From NCBI GenBank assembly GCA_021234155.1, contig JAJEKV010000395.1, positions 109,750-173,749 on the forward strand: 64,000 nt of DNA. The letters run 5' to 3'. Within the stretch, counting starts at the first letter, position 1; the number at the start of each line of letters is the position of its first letter. The DNA is from Isoetes taiwanensis. Lineage: Eukaryota; Streptophyta; Lycopodiopsida; Isoetales; Isoetaceae. Below the pieces are notes generated by a model. The model had not been told where the DNA came from, made no database searches, and saw only the letters and a program-made list of their open reading frames with translations. Below are positions 1 to 10,745 of this stretch, piece after piece. Made by a program: the position numbers and the translations under genes.

Positions 1-40
1 CTGTTTTTTAATGAAGTATGGTTTTTTTTTTTTTTTTGAG

Positions 41-1527
41 GTCAAGATATTTAAATTTTATTAATAAGTAAAACAGGTACACGACCTTATTTGGTGGCTC
101 CACAATAGGCCAGATATGCAAGATCTAAACATTGGTCACCAGATAGAAAGAAGTATCATCCAACATTCCAAAATCAGGAGTCTATAACACTGATATGGAT
201 CTTCCCTACTTGAACGAAGATTGAGATCAATGTGTAAACTGTAACTGCAGCCATTTGAAGCTCACCACCCGACGATGCAAGCAATTGAAGGGCATTGGGA
301 GCAACTATCATTCCGCGCATTTACTCGGCCTAGAATCCATCCTGCAAACTTGTACTATAGAAGATCATGTCCCCGTTCCAAGTATGTACTGAGGGACTCA
401 ATGCTCCCTCTTCCAACAATGCAAAAGATAATGCTGGCCTGCCCGCTAGGGGTGGTCAAATTGCTATTCAAAGCTCCTCCTACTACTAGCATAGGTCATA
501 GTTGCAAAATGCTCAACTTCCTCACTGATCCGGAGTCAAGTTCCCCTTGGACACTTGAATAACAGTTCAGAAAGTCAGCAGCAGTAAAGTAACCCTGGTC
601 TCCCGCCCAAGATTCCTAAATCTCATCCCTTTCACTATCCAAAGAAGTTCAGAGCCATGCCCGTCCATAGAACCTAATTTCCCCTTGCTGGGAAAGGGGG
701 AGGATGACATTGAAGTAGCCAAGACTAAGTTACATCTCAAGGTGCCACAACATAACAACAGAGTAACCAAAGATGCATCCGACATCTGCATTTCATAGAC
801 TTGCACCCGCACCAACAAAATCTGCAGCTCTTAAAGGGAAGGACAGCCCATTAAATGCAAACACTGGTTGCATAATTACCTATAATGCTGCCTTTGTCAT
901 GAACTCTTGCAAGCTGAACACAGTCCAGGTTCTCCAATATCTATTTCTGGCTCAAAACCATCATAAAAACTTGCAATATATCAGTTGCATTCAACCCCAA
1001 GACTGCAGTGAGTGCAGCCAGAGCCACAATGGACATGGCCTTCCTATTGTTGCAGTGAGTGCAACAAAAGAGGTTCAACCTACAAACTGAAAGACAAGCT
1101 TAAAATATGCTTCTGAGCCCATAGCAGTAGCCAACAAGAGAATGAGACAGAGGGCAAATTTTGAGCAAGGCTCAAAGATGCCCAGAGTCTTGACACACAA
1201 GCTGCCTGCTATATCTTTAGCCTATTGAAATTGGAATCCAGAGAAAAGGCAACAAAGACACTTCTTACCAGTCAAAAATCTTATGCTATGATGGCAAAGC
1301 ACTAGGAGCAGTAGCCCAACCCCACTACTGAACTTCTAATGCACAAGATCCGAAGATGACCAGCAGACCGATCTTGCAACTATACCCAAGACCCGAGGAC
1401 AATGGCAGCAGCAGATCATGCTGCTCTTCTTGCTATGGCAACCATTCTTCTGGAGTCTGCACGCAACGGGCGGCGGCCGCCGCCGCCCTAAACGTCGCCA
1501 GAAACCCTAGACCTGCCCCAGTTGTCA
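41..1527. other. Non-coding stretch, no gene recognised
   Basis: I see no coding region with a recognisable domain here. The largest open frames are short and of random composition. Near 1466-1512 there is a GC-rich GGCGGC-type run followed by AAACCCTAG, a composition often seen at plant gene 5' ends, but no coding exon follows. A CCCCTTGCTGGGAAAGGGG hairpin near 680-700 recurs near 35403 and 37603, inside the 2.2-kb duplication, so part of 560-760 may belong to the same dispersed repeat. Confidence 0.4.
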
Positions 1528-1795
1528 GAAAATATGGTTTTCTGAAGTGGTGTAGTTTATAACTAGGTGTAGTATTTAAGAAGCTATTTTTAAGGAAATA
1601 TGATTTTTTGGTGTGGTTTACATAACTAGGTATAGTTTTCACGTAGCTATTTTTCAAAGTAAGTATGATTTTTTGAGGTGTGGTTTTTAAGTAGGTGTAG
1701 TTTTTAAGTGGCTGTTTTTTTTAGAAAAGTGTGGTTTTCTGAAGTGGCGTAGTTTTTACGCAGCTATTTCTTAAGGAAGTATGGTTTTTTTTAGT
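1528..1795. repeat. AT-rich degenerate tandem repeat, period about 60-75 bp
   Basis: Four imperfect units repeat the pattern GTATGRTTTTTTGRRGTGG, GTAGTTTTTAAG, AGCTATTTTT, AAGGAA. A partial copy (CTGTTTTTTAATGAAGTATGG) sits at the very start of the window, positions 1-38, so a related array flanks this one on the left. A similar A/T-rich pattern with AAAACCAC and GTTGTTTTT words occurs at 15640-16290. No coding potential. Confidence 0.6.
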
Positions 1796-1907
1796 CTATT
1801 TCTTGAGCAAAGCACCACCACCTGGAATATTGTTTGTGTGCTCAACTTTGAGAATGTATCTTATTGTTTTACATTCGTGAAAAATAACTTCAACGGTTAG
1901 ATCCAAC

Positions 1908-2268
1908 CACTACAAGAGAATGAGCAATTTTTGTCAGAAAAATCGTCAGACTGTCTAGAGAGATTTTTGCCTGGCGTACAGGCTGACGAACGTACTGATG
2001 ATTACTATTTTGATGCTTTTCCTGACGATACTACGTCAGACATATTGTCACATAAATCGTTAGAAGCCTTCGTCAGGTTAAGCGTCACATTAATCGTCAG
2101 AATATACGTCAAATATGTATCGTCAGAAAAAGCGTCAGAATTTGCGTCAAAATATGCGCTAGAATAATCGTCAGAAAATGTGTCAGATATGTCGTCAGAT
2201 ACATCATCAAATTTTGCGTCAGACTATTCGTCTGCATCAGACTAATCGTCAGATGGTGCTTTTCTAGG
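1908..2268 (+). mobile_element. CACTA (En/Spm)-like MITE or solo end
   Basis: The left end starts CACTACAAGAGAATGAGC, close to the CACTACAAGAA start typical of plant CACTA elements. The following 340 bp is packed with the short motif CGTCAGA and variants every 12-14 bp, in direct orientation, which fits the subterminal motif arrays of this superfamily. The right end is less clear: GGTGCTTTTCTAGGCGCT at about 2251-2268 resembles a decayed TTTCTTGTAGTG end. No transposase is present, so this is a non-autonomous copy. The 3-bp target duplication is not convincing. Confidence 0.55.
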
Positions 2269-3600
2269 CGCTATTACAATTTTAGTTATAACATTTGATT
2301 GAACAGTATATTTTAGATGAAATTTGATGTTTCACAAAGCTCCTCGATCTGTCTAATGATGTATTATTTAATTAAGCTTGATTTAGTTAAAGGGAATTAA
2401 TTTCCATCCCTAGCTAGTATTGTAGGTTTGAACTAACACGGACCCCATATTTATACGTTTATGGGACACTTAAGAATCTACCCAATAGACTTACAATACT
2501 ATATTCATACAGTAACTTGACAATTTTATAATCTTGCTAGAGTTCCTCGGGACAGTCGGGGACAATTTGGCATCGTCTTTGTATTTTATGGTTTAGTAAA
2601 ATACTTGTAGGGCATACTGGAAATAAGTTAGGGCGAATTGCCCTCTAGATTTGCTAGATGGATACTATGCCAGGAGCCGCATTTGCTTGGTTGCATGGTC
2701 TAAAGATCGTGGTCTTAATTTAATACTATGGCTTTAAGTTCATATTTAAAGGTTGGTAAGACCTTCAAAATTTTATAATGGTTGAAAAACCTATCTTTAT
2801 CTACCTTGAAAAATTGGCCCGGTAGTTGACACTGAAAATGGCATATTGCATGTAAAGAATGCAATATGTGCAAATTTGATGCCTTGGACATTTTGCGCAT
2901 AGCCCTAGAGTTGTTGGTGTAGGTTATTATTTAGGCAACATTACCAGGACTCTAACCTGACTTTAAAAGAGATGTCACGTGGATGGGGTTAACTTTTACT
3001 TTCTAGTTCGTGTCTCCATGCATGGACCTGACCGTGCACAAAACTGTGGTTCTTAAACGGGGAGAATCCACCCGAATGGTGCGTCCATAGCCGGTATTGC
3101 TTGTGGAGATTTCCAGTAAACTGGAAGGGTTCACCGGCTAGAGAGAAATCAAGGTGTCGACTGAAGCTTTTGAAATCCTCGCCCTTCTAAAAAATTCGGA
3201 GTTAGCTTCGAGAAAAACTTTGCCAGCAAAGTTAAGTTGTGTTGGTATTGCGTGACCTGGACTTCGACTTTTTTTTTTCCGAAGTCAAGTGAGGCAACCA
3301 CATGGGAACATTGCCTTTGGCCTCAAAGTGTCATAAGCTTATGACCTTGATAAAAGTTTAATAGTTTCCATTGCCTTTATGGGATATAAAAACTAATACT
3401 GGTGTATTTCTAACCTTTGAAAACCTTCTGTCACTTCTGGATATCGATTTAGGGCATGCGTAAACCTTTAGGTTAAAAATTTATTATGGCCAAGACATGG
3501 TGCCGACATGGTTAACATTGCATTTGATTAGTCTTCTTGAAGGCCAACAAGAACGTTCAAAGGAAATAATGTAACAACTTCAAATAAATCTCACAATATG
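2269..3600. other. Non-coding stretch, no gene recognised
   Basis: No domain-bearing open frame and no clear repeat was seen. It may hold introns or eroded upstream exons of the J-domain gene fragment just downstream, but I could not identify any. Confidence 0.3.
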
Positions 3601-3603
3601 CAG

Positions 3604-4044
3604 CAAGACTTGGGGCAGGCTTATGAATGCTTGGCCAAGGCAGAAAAAGAGTTGAAGATGCAGTTGACCACTAATACTCTTCAGTGATGTCTCTTTCCCT
3701 TAATTCATTTTTGGTGGTAGCACATATTGTAGTCAATTCTGTTTGCCTCAAAACTTAGATGTGTTTATGGTCCTTATTAATTGTTGTTTTTGCAGTGGAA
3801 TTGAGCCATCCTCAACAGCTATTGAGATTAAAAAGGCATGTCAAAAACTAGCATTGAGACATCATCCGGACAAAGTAGTACGCTTCCTGTACTACACTTA
3901 TTTTATATTCTACTATTTATGAACTCTGAAGAAAAAAGATCTTGCTGACGCGTACATTTACTTCAGGTATTCTTGCACAATGGAACACTAGCAGAGGCTG
4001 AAACCATGACTCATGATGTAGTTAGGGATCTGCTGGGGGGTTAA
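3604..4044 (+). pseudogene. Truncated TPR/J-domain co-chaperone gene (3 exons)
   Basis: Three exon-like pieces are visible: 3604-3687 (QDLGQAYECLAKAEKELK), 3796-3874 after a TTTTTGCAG acceptor (GIEPSSTAIEIKKACQKL, then RHHPDK before a GTAGTA donor) and 3967-4044 after a TTACTTCAG acceptor (FLHNGTLAEAETM, ending LLGG-stop). The HPDK tripeptide and the preceding helix are the core of a J domain, which binds and stimulates Hsp70. The GIEPSS..EIKKA start and an intron right after HPDK match plant TPR proteins that end in a J domain. Piece one ends in a stop directly at its 3' edge and the upstream TPR exons are missing. The reading after HPDK diverges from the family and stops early. I read it as a truncated, probably dead copy. 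Confidence 0.65.
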
Positions 4045-4179
4045 ACTAGATATTAAGAACTGTAGTAAGAAATTGAATATTTGTTCTTGAGATCTTAAAG
4101 ACTTCTATGAACAAAACGTGCAATTCCTTTGCCAGCCTCTATTTTCACAAGTTTGCCAGTCAACTTTGCCAGTCAAAAG

Positions 4180-4935
4180 TTGGCCTTGCTTACTTGGCAT
4201 GGCATGTCATCAATGGCATGCAACATCATCATGCACATGACATATCACCAATGGCATGCCACATCATCATGCACCTTGCTGTCTTATGTTTCCGCAGGTT
4301 GTGGTTGAAATATGCTTCGTTGGGACAGAGTGGCAAAGCAGAGTAGAATAGTGGCACATAAGGTGAAATGGCAATGAGATGGCACTAGAAATGTTGAGGT
4401 TGCTTCGAAACAACAAGCAAACTTCATTCTTTGCAAAAATTATGGGAGATGACATGGCATGAGTATGGTGAGGTGGCAAAGATGAGTGGTGAGGTGTGAA
4501 AAGATGAAGGGCTAGAAAACCAAAGAATTTGCCTAGACAACTTTTCAACTTAAAAATAAAGCATATTTGTCCATGGTGACATGGCATTCCCTTGGATGAT
4601 GTGGTATGTGACATGATGACTAAGCATTTTATGCACTTTAGATAGAAAATGACTAGGCCAATTAAAAGAAAAGGAGAATTTTTTTGAGTGAGATAAGTAG
4701 GCAATAATGGCAAGCAATAAGGAGATGTGGGACTAGAAATGATGATGGCATGGTATGAGCATGTGGGATGCAACTATGAGTGATGACATGGCAAAAAATG
4801 AGGAAAATGAAGAATTTGCCTAGGCAATTTGAAACTTCTTAGAAGAAGCATATTCACTATAATGACATGGCATTTCTTTTGAAGATGTGGCACATCACAA
4901 TGTATGACTAATACATTTGGTTTTAAACACATTTG
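4180..4935. repeat. ATGACATGGCA-rich short repeats
   Basis: The words ATGACATGGCA, GGCATG and CATCATCATGCAC recur. At 4201-4276 there is a clear two-unit direct repeat of about 45 bp (ATCAATGGCATGC..ACATCATCATGCAC). The remainder is looser. Open frames across it are by-products of the repeat. Confidence 0.45.
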
Positions 4936-6234
4936 GTTTCAAATTGGGATGTCAATATATGATGTGCCAAATATTCTGACAACATTGATATTCATTGACG
5001 TAAGACAATCATCTTTTGTCCTTTGAGCTTCTTAAAACATGCAAATCCTATAAGTAGCTTATGCTGCACCAAAAGATTTATAGAAGAATATGCAATGTGC
5101 ATTCAATTTTTAGAAATAGATGCGTTGAAACAGAGCTAAAAACAACGAAAAATTTAAGAGATTCTAAGCTTGGAAGAAAAACTTGGAAGATCCATCGATG
5201 GCAGAATGCATGGCAGCATAATCCATGAGATCGGCCTGTAAACCTTTCTGCAGCTTCGTCAAGCTTTTGCAAATGCCCGACATTGGCTGGAAAGACCCAT
5301 AAATTCCACCAAAGAGTCAAGAAAATTAAATGAACACATTCCTAAGATCATGAGAAAAAACTTGCAAAGATCCTAAGCTTGCAAGAAAAACTTGAAAAAT
5401 CTAAAGCAAATCCTACTCGTACTGCGAAATAGGGCAAGTGCCATAGCCATCGAGTGCCAGGGGCTACAAAGCGGCATCACAGCAAGCTCCAAGGGCTGCC
5501 CACCGCCATAGCCGCCCACCGCCATAGACAGACCTTCGCTGAAAAAAGATGGGGGCGGAGGGGCAAATTAGCTCCCCATTTCCATGTTGTGGTGATCTGA
5601 CCCTTGGGTTCCACATTTCGGTGTGGCCAGTGACCCCTTTCGGACTGCCACCGATTGTGGGGCCCCACCGGTCCACACCGTAATGTGGTTTCCGTGACCA
5701 TGCCACCATACAAGGACATCCATTTGTAACAGTGTAAAGTGATAAAACAAGATTATAAAAACCAACAAACATTTAACATCATCATAACCTATGAAATTTA
5801 TATTTAAAAGTAGAGATGAACGGCGGAGATGAATTCAAATAGACGGTTAAGATGGTGATCCTAACATCCTATTGGTGGAATTGAACTTTTTATTGTTTGT
5901 TTCCAAGAGATATGGCGCCTTCCTCTTGCCGCCGAAATTCAAGGCCACAGCGGCCGGTCCATTGCAGCTTCCATCTCCATCTCCACTGTGCTCTAGGTTC
6001 GCCTTGCCGCCTCCAGCTCCACGACGACCAGATCTTCAGATTCGCCTCCAACTCCACAGCTGCCAGTCCAAATAGGGTAAGCTTTCCAAACAATATGCCT
6101 TATTCGGCCAGATCCTTCAGCCTCCAAGGATTTGCCCTCTTTCGCCTGTTTTGCTTCCAAGGTTTCTTCTGTTTCGCCTGTTTCAGCCTCCAGGTGTTTG
6201 CCCTGTTCTCATGTTTTGCGTCGACAAGATTTAA
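4936..6234. other. Flank of element E1, no gene recognised
   Basis: GC-richer DNA around 5450-5720 and a CTCC/TTCGCC-rich stretch at 5930-6200 (repeated CAGCCTCCA and TTCGCCTGTTT words) contain open frames on both strands, but none shows a domain or consistent codon signal. The last four bases, TTAA at 6231-6234, are one copy of the E1 target-site duplication. Confidence 0.35.
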
Positions 6235-6263
6235 AATGAAACGCACTTATTTCAGAAGTGCGT
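6235..6263. repeat. Left terminal inverted repeat of E1 with hairpin
   Basis: AATGAAACGCACTTATTT matches the right end in inverted orientation over 18 bp (23 bp if the shared TTAA/A-T boundary bases are counted). ACGCACTT (6241-6248) and AAGTGCGT (6256-6263) can also pair, forming an 8-bp stem with a 7-nt loop. At the right end the inner copy of this word is in direct orientation instead. Confidence 0.85.
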
Positions 6264-6691
6264 TTGAAAGATTCCTTTAAAAAATTGAAAACTTGAAAAA
6301 AAACAGACAAAATAGGGAGCAAAATAGATTGTTGAGCAATTAGCATTCGGAATACCCCCAAAAAAGCAACTTTTTTGAAGCCTTTTCATTTTTAAAAGAG
6401 GGCAAAAAAAAAAATGCTTGTTTTGAGGAGAGAGACATTAATTTTGATAACTCAGTAAGTATTTATTGTTGAAAATAGAAGGAAATATAGTTTGTCTTTT
6501 TGCAAGCTTAATATAAGTGCTAAGAAAATCAAACATAGGAAAGACAAGGAGTGTGAAATCATGGAGCAAGAAAGAGTTGTTCTAATTAAGCATTGTTGAA
6601 GAGACAAAGCTTTCAGTTTAAAAATCTTCATCAAAATATATTATAATTCTTAGCACATAGTTTACAACGGAAGTAGTTAATAACTCTGTCT
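6264..6691. other. 3' flank of the methyltransferase gene inside E1
   Basis: AT-rich DNA between the left end of E1 and the stop codon of the methyltransferase gene. No open frame of note. It should hold the polyadenylation region of that gene, but I see no clear AATAAA on the minus strand. Confidence 0.4.
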
Positions 6692-6705
6692 GTATAAATT
6701 TATAT
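6692..6705. repeat. Palindrome copy at the stop codon of the methyltransferase gene
   Basis: GTATAAATTTATAT, one base off the consensus GTATAAATTTATAC. The gene ends CCT-GCC-ATA-TAA on the minus strand, so the stop codon is formed by the palindrome itself. Confidence 0.7.
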
Positions 6706-9700
6706 GGCAGGTGGGGGAGGCGGCTCTTCCCAGTCCACAGGACTCTCGTACCCCTTAGCCTCTGTCTCTTGCGAGCCCACAACAGCAGAGATGCCTCCTT
6801 TTGATTCCAATCCTATCGGCACAGCCGGTTTCTCGGGCACAGGCTCCACAGGCTCCAAGTCGACAAACTCCACCTCCTCATCTTTTCTCCCTGTAAGTGG
6901 AGGCTGGATTTCTGTATAAGTGCCTTTAACATCGCTGGCACCGTTCTTTGCTCCCAGTTCCTCGTTTTCATCAGGAAAGGATTCACAAGAGCTTATCCTG
7001 GTCCTGATGAAACTTACTTTATCTGGGTCTATGTCGACGGAGACGACATTGCGCCCCTGCTTAAGGGCGCAAACTGCTGTGGTGCCTGATCCAGAAAATG
7101 CATCTAAGATCCAGTCTCCAGGGCGAGAAAACCACTGTATCAAATTATTAATAAGCCTCTGTGGCTTCTGATAATGGGACACCACAGCGCCTTGTCGCTG
7201 TGGGTCTCTTAATTTCTGCAGAACAGCCGGGAACTGAAAGCATTGCAGGGAGGAGTCTTCTCATTCTACGTATTGAAATGAACCATGGTTTTTTTGGTGT
7301 CCGCGCTGTAAAAACCAATATAAAAATGCTCGAAACAACTCACTAAGCGCGGACCACCACCATGACCCTTGACGTTTGTTTTAAGCCTGTCAAACAATAC
7401 AGCAATTAAAAATTAGTAGAAAGAAAACAAGGAAAATAAGTTAGCCCAGTAGTGTGGCGGTATAAATTTATACCACGGTTGCCTTGCTGTAAAAAATTTT
7501 ACCACGGCGGCAAGCCGTATAAATTTATACAAACATTGCCTTGCTGTATAAATTTATACCACGGTTGTTCCAGCCGTTTAAATTTAAACAAGGCAACTGT
7601 GGTATAAATTTATACCGTGGAGTTACAGTAAAAAGAAAAGCGTTGAAAGTAAAGCTTACCAAACGCAGTTTTCGAAGCCGGTGTTACAGACCGCTCCCAT
7701 AGGTTTAAGCACCGACATCGTCTGTAGGTCGGAATGGAAAATGATGACCCTCCAGTTAGCAGATATCGTGACTTCCTTCAGGCCATCCAAAAAAGAACGG
7801 ACTTGCACGTGCGTGAAAGCCTCCTCGTCAAAAGCGCTATCCTTAATTTTAAAGCCATAAGGAATATCTGCAATGCATAATATAAAATTTTGCTTGTCTA
7901 AAAGAGTCCCCAGCCTCGTGCAATCACCCTGAACAACCCTGTACAAGCAGTCCTGACCAAATGTTGTAAATCTCTCATAAGTAGTGTCAAAACTACCAGT
8001 GGCGACCTCTTTACCCTGTTCAATTGCCTTAAGTCTCTGCCTCTCCTCCTTGGCCCTACGAACTAGGTTTAAAAATCCAGTTGGTAGGCCCCTTCTTCTT
8101 GTTCTGTAAGAATACTATGAGACAAAGGCACAAACACAGAACATATTTTCTACAAAACTTACCCAGCCACTGAAGTTAACAGCGTGCTCTCTGATGATAC
8201 TATATGTGGTACAACTTGGGTATAAAAGCTTGCACTCCTCCCAGTCCTCTAGGTTTAGCTGCTTCATTAACTCGGCCTGGCAGGTGACAATGTCTTTCTG
8301 ACTGCAAAGGGAAAAATAATGTAAGACAAAAAAAGGTAGAAAAAAACACGGCATAGCAAATGAGGCTTACATCTTAGCTTCCTTGGCCATCTCGTCCAAT
8401 GTGAATTCCTTGGCCACAACTTTTTCCAAGAGGCGAACAAAAATTTCTTTGCTTTTTAACCCTGTAACTGCGTCCACGGTACAATGCTCATATTTTTTTG
8501 TTTTGATTCGCCACCTTTTTTTGGTTTCTTTCCTGCGGAGCTAGCTTGTTCTTTAAGCTCACCATCTTCGAACATTACAAAAAATTCTCTCTTGAAGATC
8601 CCACTGTTGCACAGTCTACTGTCTAAATGCGCACGGTGACTAGGCACGGTATAAATTTATACCGTGCCCAGGCTAATACACACTTCTAACCACGCTAAAC
8701 ATACTACAAAAGATTGAATTAAAGCATTTACTTACTTGACCATCTCTGAAAGCGAGCTGAAAGTAGTTATCGTATTGTTTCACAGCCATAATGGGCTTCT
8801 TATCAGAATCATAACTGAGGCAGCACTCTGTCACACAGGCTTCTCGAAGCTCTTGAAGCTTGTTCTTTTGTTTTTTGAAGTCCTCTCCATGCACTTGTTT
8901 GAAATCCACGTACTCTCGGTGCAGGAAACGGATCTTGTCTATTAGGCTCATTTTTAGTCTAAAGTCATTGTCGAGATTATGACTCACGGCAATGACTTTT
9001 GCCTCTTCGTCTGTTACACCCACGTAAATATGGGCTTCCACGCTTTTCCACACTTCGTTACGGCTTTCTTCCTTTGATAGTTCTTTTCTTGCCTTGTAAC
9101 TGTGTGTGCCTCCAAGGACATAATAAGTGTAATCTTCGAAGTCTGCCTTTTTGTAATCTTTTAATTGGTTGCACTGACTTCTATCAACCATCACAACTAG
9201 TGGCGACACATGCGCATGAGGATTCCTTCTCATTCTTTGCTTAAGGATAGCCACATGTGCCGCGTACAACTTTCGGAATAGGTGGCCTCTTAATAGTGCT
9301 TAGTGTCAAGGAAATGGTCTGCTTGAGGAGTTTGGTTTCATTTACGCGCTTTAGAATGGCACTTGACTTGTCTGAGGGCCGCACAACAATATCAGCTCCA
9401 GGAGCCTTTTGTAGAGCTTCTGCTGACTCATCTATAGTCAAGGTTTTTGTGGTTCTTTTCTTTTTGGTAGGAGGCTGTGTATCTACTACCAGGGAATGCT
9501 TCCTACCCTTCCCCTTTGGCACCACCGGTTCCTCCTCCTCTTCCTCTTCTTGTTCTGAAACCTCGTCCTTTTCGACATCTTCTTGAGGACTTGGGTACCA
9601 AAGACCCTTTACCATTTCTTTTTCTTCACAAAGTATTACTGAGGACAAAATGTCTACTATGTCCTGTAATGCAGGGTAAATTAGAAAGATGATGGTATAA

Positions 9701-10745
9701 ATTTATACGTGAGGCCACTAAGACATACTTACATAGCCATTCTTGTAATTTTCCGCCATGTAATCATGTACGTCTTTAGGTCTGCACATGCTTATGCGGA
9801 GCATTCTACTGTTCAGAACATAAAAGACTTCACCGTTGTCATTATTGCACTTCATCAAAACCTCATCTTCATTTCCAGTTGCAGTAAGTGTTATCATTTC
9901 CCCAGCGGGGTAGTAATCATCTTTGGTAAACTTTCCCTCCCTGATTGGTTACACAAATAAAGGTAGGCCTCTGTGGGTTTGCGCTCTCTCGCTCCCCTGT
10001 GCACGTACCACGTCTGGTCTGACAGTTCATATGTTTGTGGCTCTGGTGGTGCCGCCTTTGATGATTGGCCTCTCTGTGTGAACTTGATCTTTGGGCTGAG
10101 AAGGAGCAAAAAAAACCCATTTTTACACCAAAAATACAATTTTCCGCCACTATTTTAGACACTTTAACTATAAGAAAACTGGCTTAAAGGACCTAAAATG
10201 CACGCTATTTTAACCCTTTATTGGTGTCATTTGACCTTTAAAATACAACATTAATACTCAACTACTGAGGTTTAGGACATTTTTTTAGACTCTTGACACT
10301 TTACGAGAATAGAAGCCACAAATGTTGTCTTCTGTAGAAATTTAAACCGAAAGTGTTCTGGAACGGTATAAATTTATACGCCTCGAGCAAGAGCGGTATA
10401 AATTTATATCATTTGCAAAACACTCACGGTATAAATTTATACGCCTCGAGCACGAGCAATATAAATGTATACCGTTGCAGAACACTCGCGGTATAAATTT
10501 ATACGCCTCGAGCACGAGGGGTATATATACCCCTCGACCATATAAATTTATGCTTTCGGTATAAATTTATACCGCTGAAGTGTTCCCGTAAACGGTATAA
10601 ATTTATACCGCTCGTGCTCGAGGCTTATAAATTTATACCGTTCCAGAATAATTTCGGTATAAATTTATACAGAAGGACCTCAAACTCAACAGATTAAAAG
10701 AGACGAGAAACTAGAATAGTACGGAATAGAGACTTACGTGGCCAT
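6700..10745 (-). CDS. ParB-like and N4/N6 DNA methyltransferase protein (about 11 exons)
   Basis: A spliced minus-strand gene of about 700 codons. Supported exons: 10745-10738 (ATGGCCAC, then GTAAGT), 10095-10009, 9940-9733, 9663 to about 9363, about 9286-8736, about 8620-8371 (borders unsure), 8301-8163, 8103-8060, 7992-7660, 7305-7270 and 7207-6700. Most introns have GTAAGT/GTAAGC donors, phases match across joins, and several are only 62-79 nt. Exon 5 has a ParB-like domain (YYVLGGTHSYKARKEL). Exon 9 carries methyltransferase motif IV, ADIPYGF. Exon 11 carries the SAM-binding motif I, ILDAFSGSGTTAV, then VVSVDID. The order IV before I fits the beta-type N6-adenine/N4-cytosine family. The N-terminus has a small unknown domain, followed by a KKKR basic patch as in a nuclear signal. 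The acidic tail ends PPPPPAI; its TAA stop lies in a palindrome copy. Expected role: DNA base methylation. Target base unknown. Confidence 0.8.
7300..7354 (-). other. Stem pairing across a splice acceptor
   Basis: GTCCGCGCT at 7299-7307 and AGCGCGGAC at 7346-7354 are inverted repeats flanking the TTTTTACAG acceptor of the short exon at 7305-7270. In the transcript they would form a 9-bp GC-rich stem that holds the acceptor at its base. An effect on splicing is inference. Confidence 0.45.
7456..7620. repeat. Fold-back cluster of six TATAAATTTATA palindromes in an intron
   Basis: Palindromes lie at 7459-7474, 7489-7502 (decayed), 7517-7530, 7546-7559, 7576-7589 (GTTTAAATTTAAAC) and 7601-7616. 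The spacers are related (CCACGGTTGCCTTGC and AAGGCAACTGTGG), so the outer 30 bp at each side are themselves near-perfect inverted repeats and the cluster could fold into one long hairpin. It sits in the intron between the two methyltransferase exons. Confidence 0.85.
8643..8668. repeat. 26-bp perfect palindrome around TATAAATTTATA
   Basis: The core GGTATAAATTTATACC is extended on both sides by GGCAC/GTGCC, giving 26 bp of perfect dyad symmetry. It lies in the intron after the ParB exon. Confidence 0.9.
9695..9708. repeat. Single GTATAAATTTATAC palindrome in intron 3
   Basis: A perfect 14-bp copy between the exons ending at 9733 and starting at 9663, with a short flank GGTATA..TACGTG. Confidence 0.85.
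10352..10670. repeat. Palindrome cluster and fold-back in intron 1
   Basis: GTATAAATTTATAC or one-to-two-base variants occur at 10366, 10396, 10429, 10459, 10491, 10559, 10595, 10624 and 10657. A different perfect palindrome, the 22-bp CGAGGGGTATATATACCCCTCG form, is at 10515-10536, near the centre. Spacers use CCTCGAGCACGAG or its complement. The left arm (GTTCTGGAACGG, palindrome, CCTCGAGC) and the right arm (GCTCGAGG, palindrome, CCGTTCCAGAA) are inverted, so the whole block can fold back. It fills the 5' part of intron 1. Confidence 0.85.

Noticed and set aside
1931-2167. Open frame of 78 codons at 1931-2167
   Set aside because: It is the subterminal CGTCAGA motif array of the CACTA-like MITE.
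5464-5772. Three overlapping minus-strand frames at 5.5-5.8 kb
   Set aside because: They are overlapping readings of one GC-richer stretch. None shows a domain, splice signal or conserved repeat.
9257-9692. Plus-strand frames opposite the methyltransferase exons
   Set aside because: They are antisense to well-supported coding exons with splice sites and lack any domain.
6700-10745. Bacterial contamination or recent bacterial transfer of the methyltransferase gene
   Set aside because: Many GT..AG introns with consistent phase, a eukaryotic-style promoter region and transposon ends show it is a resident eukaryotic gene. An ancient bacterial or phage origin of the domains remains likely.
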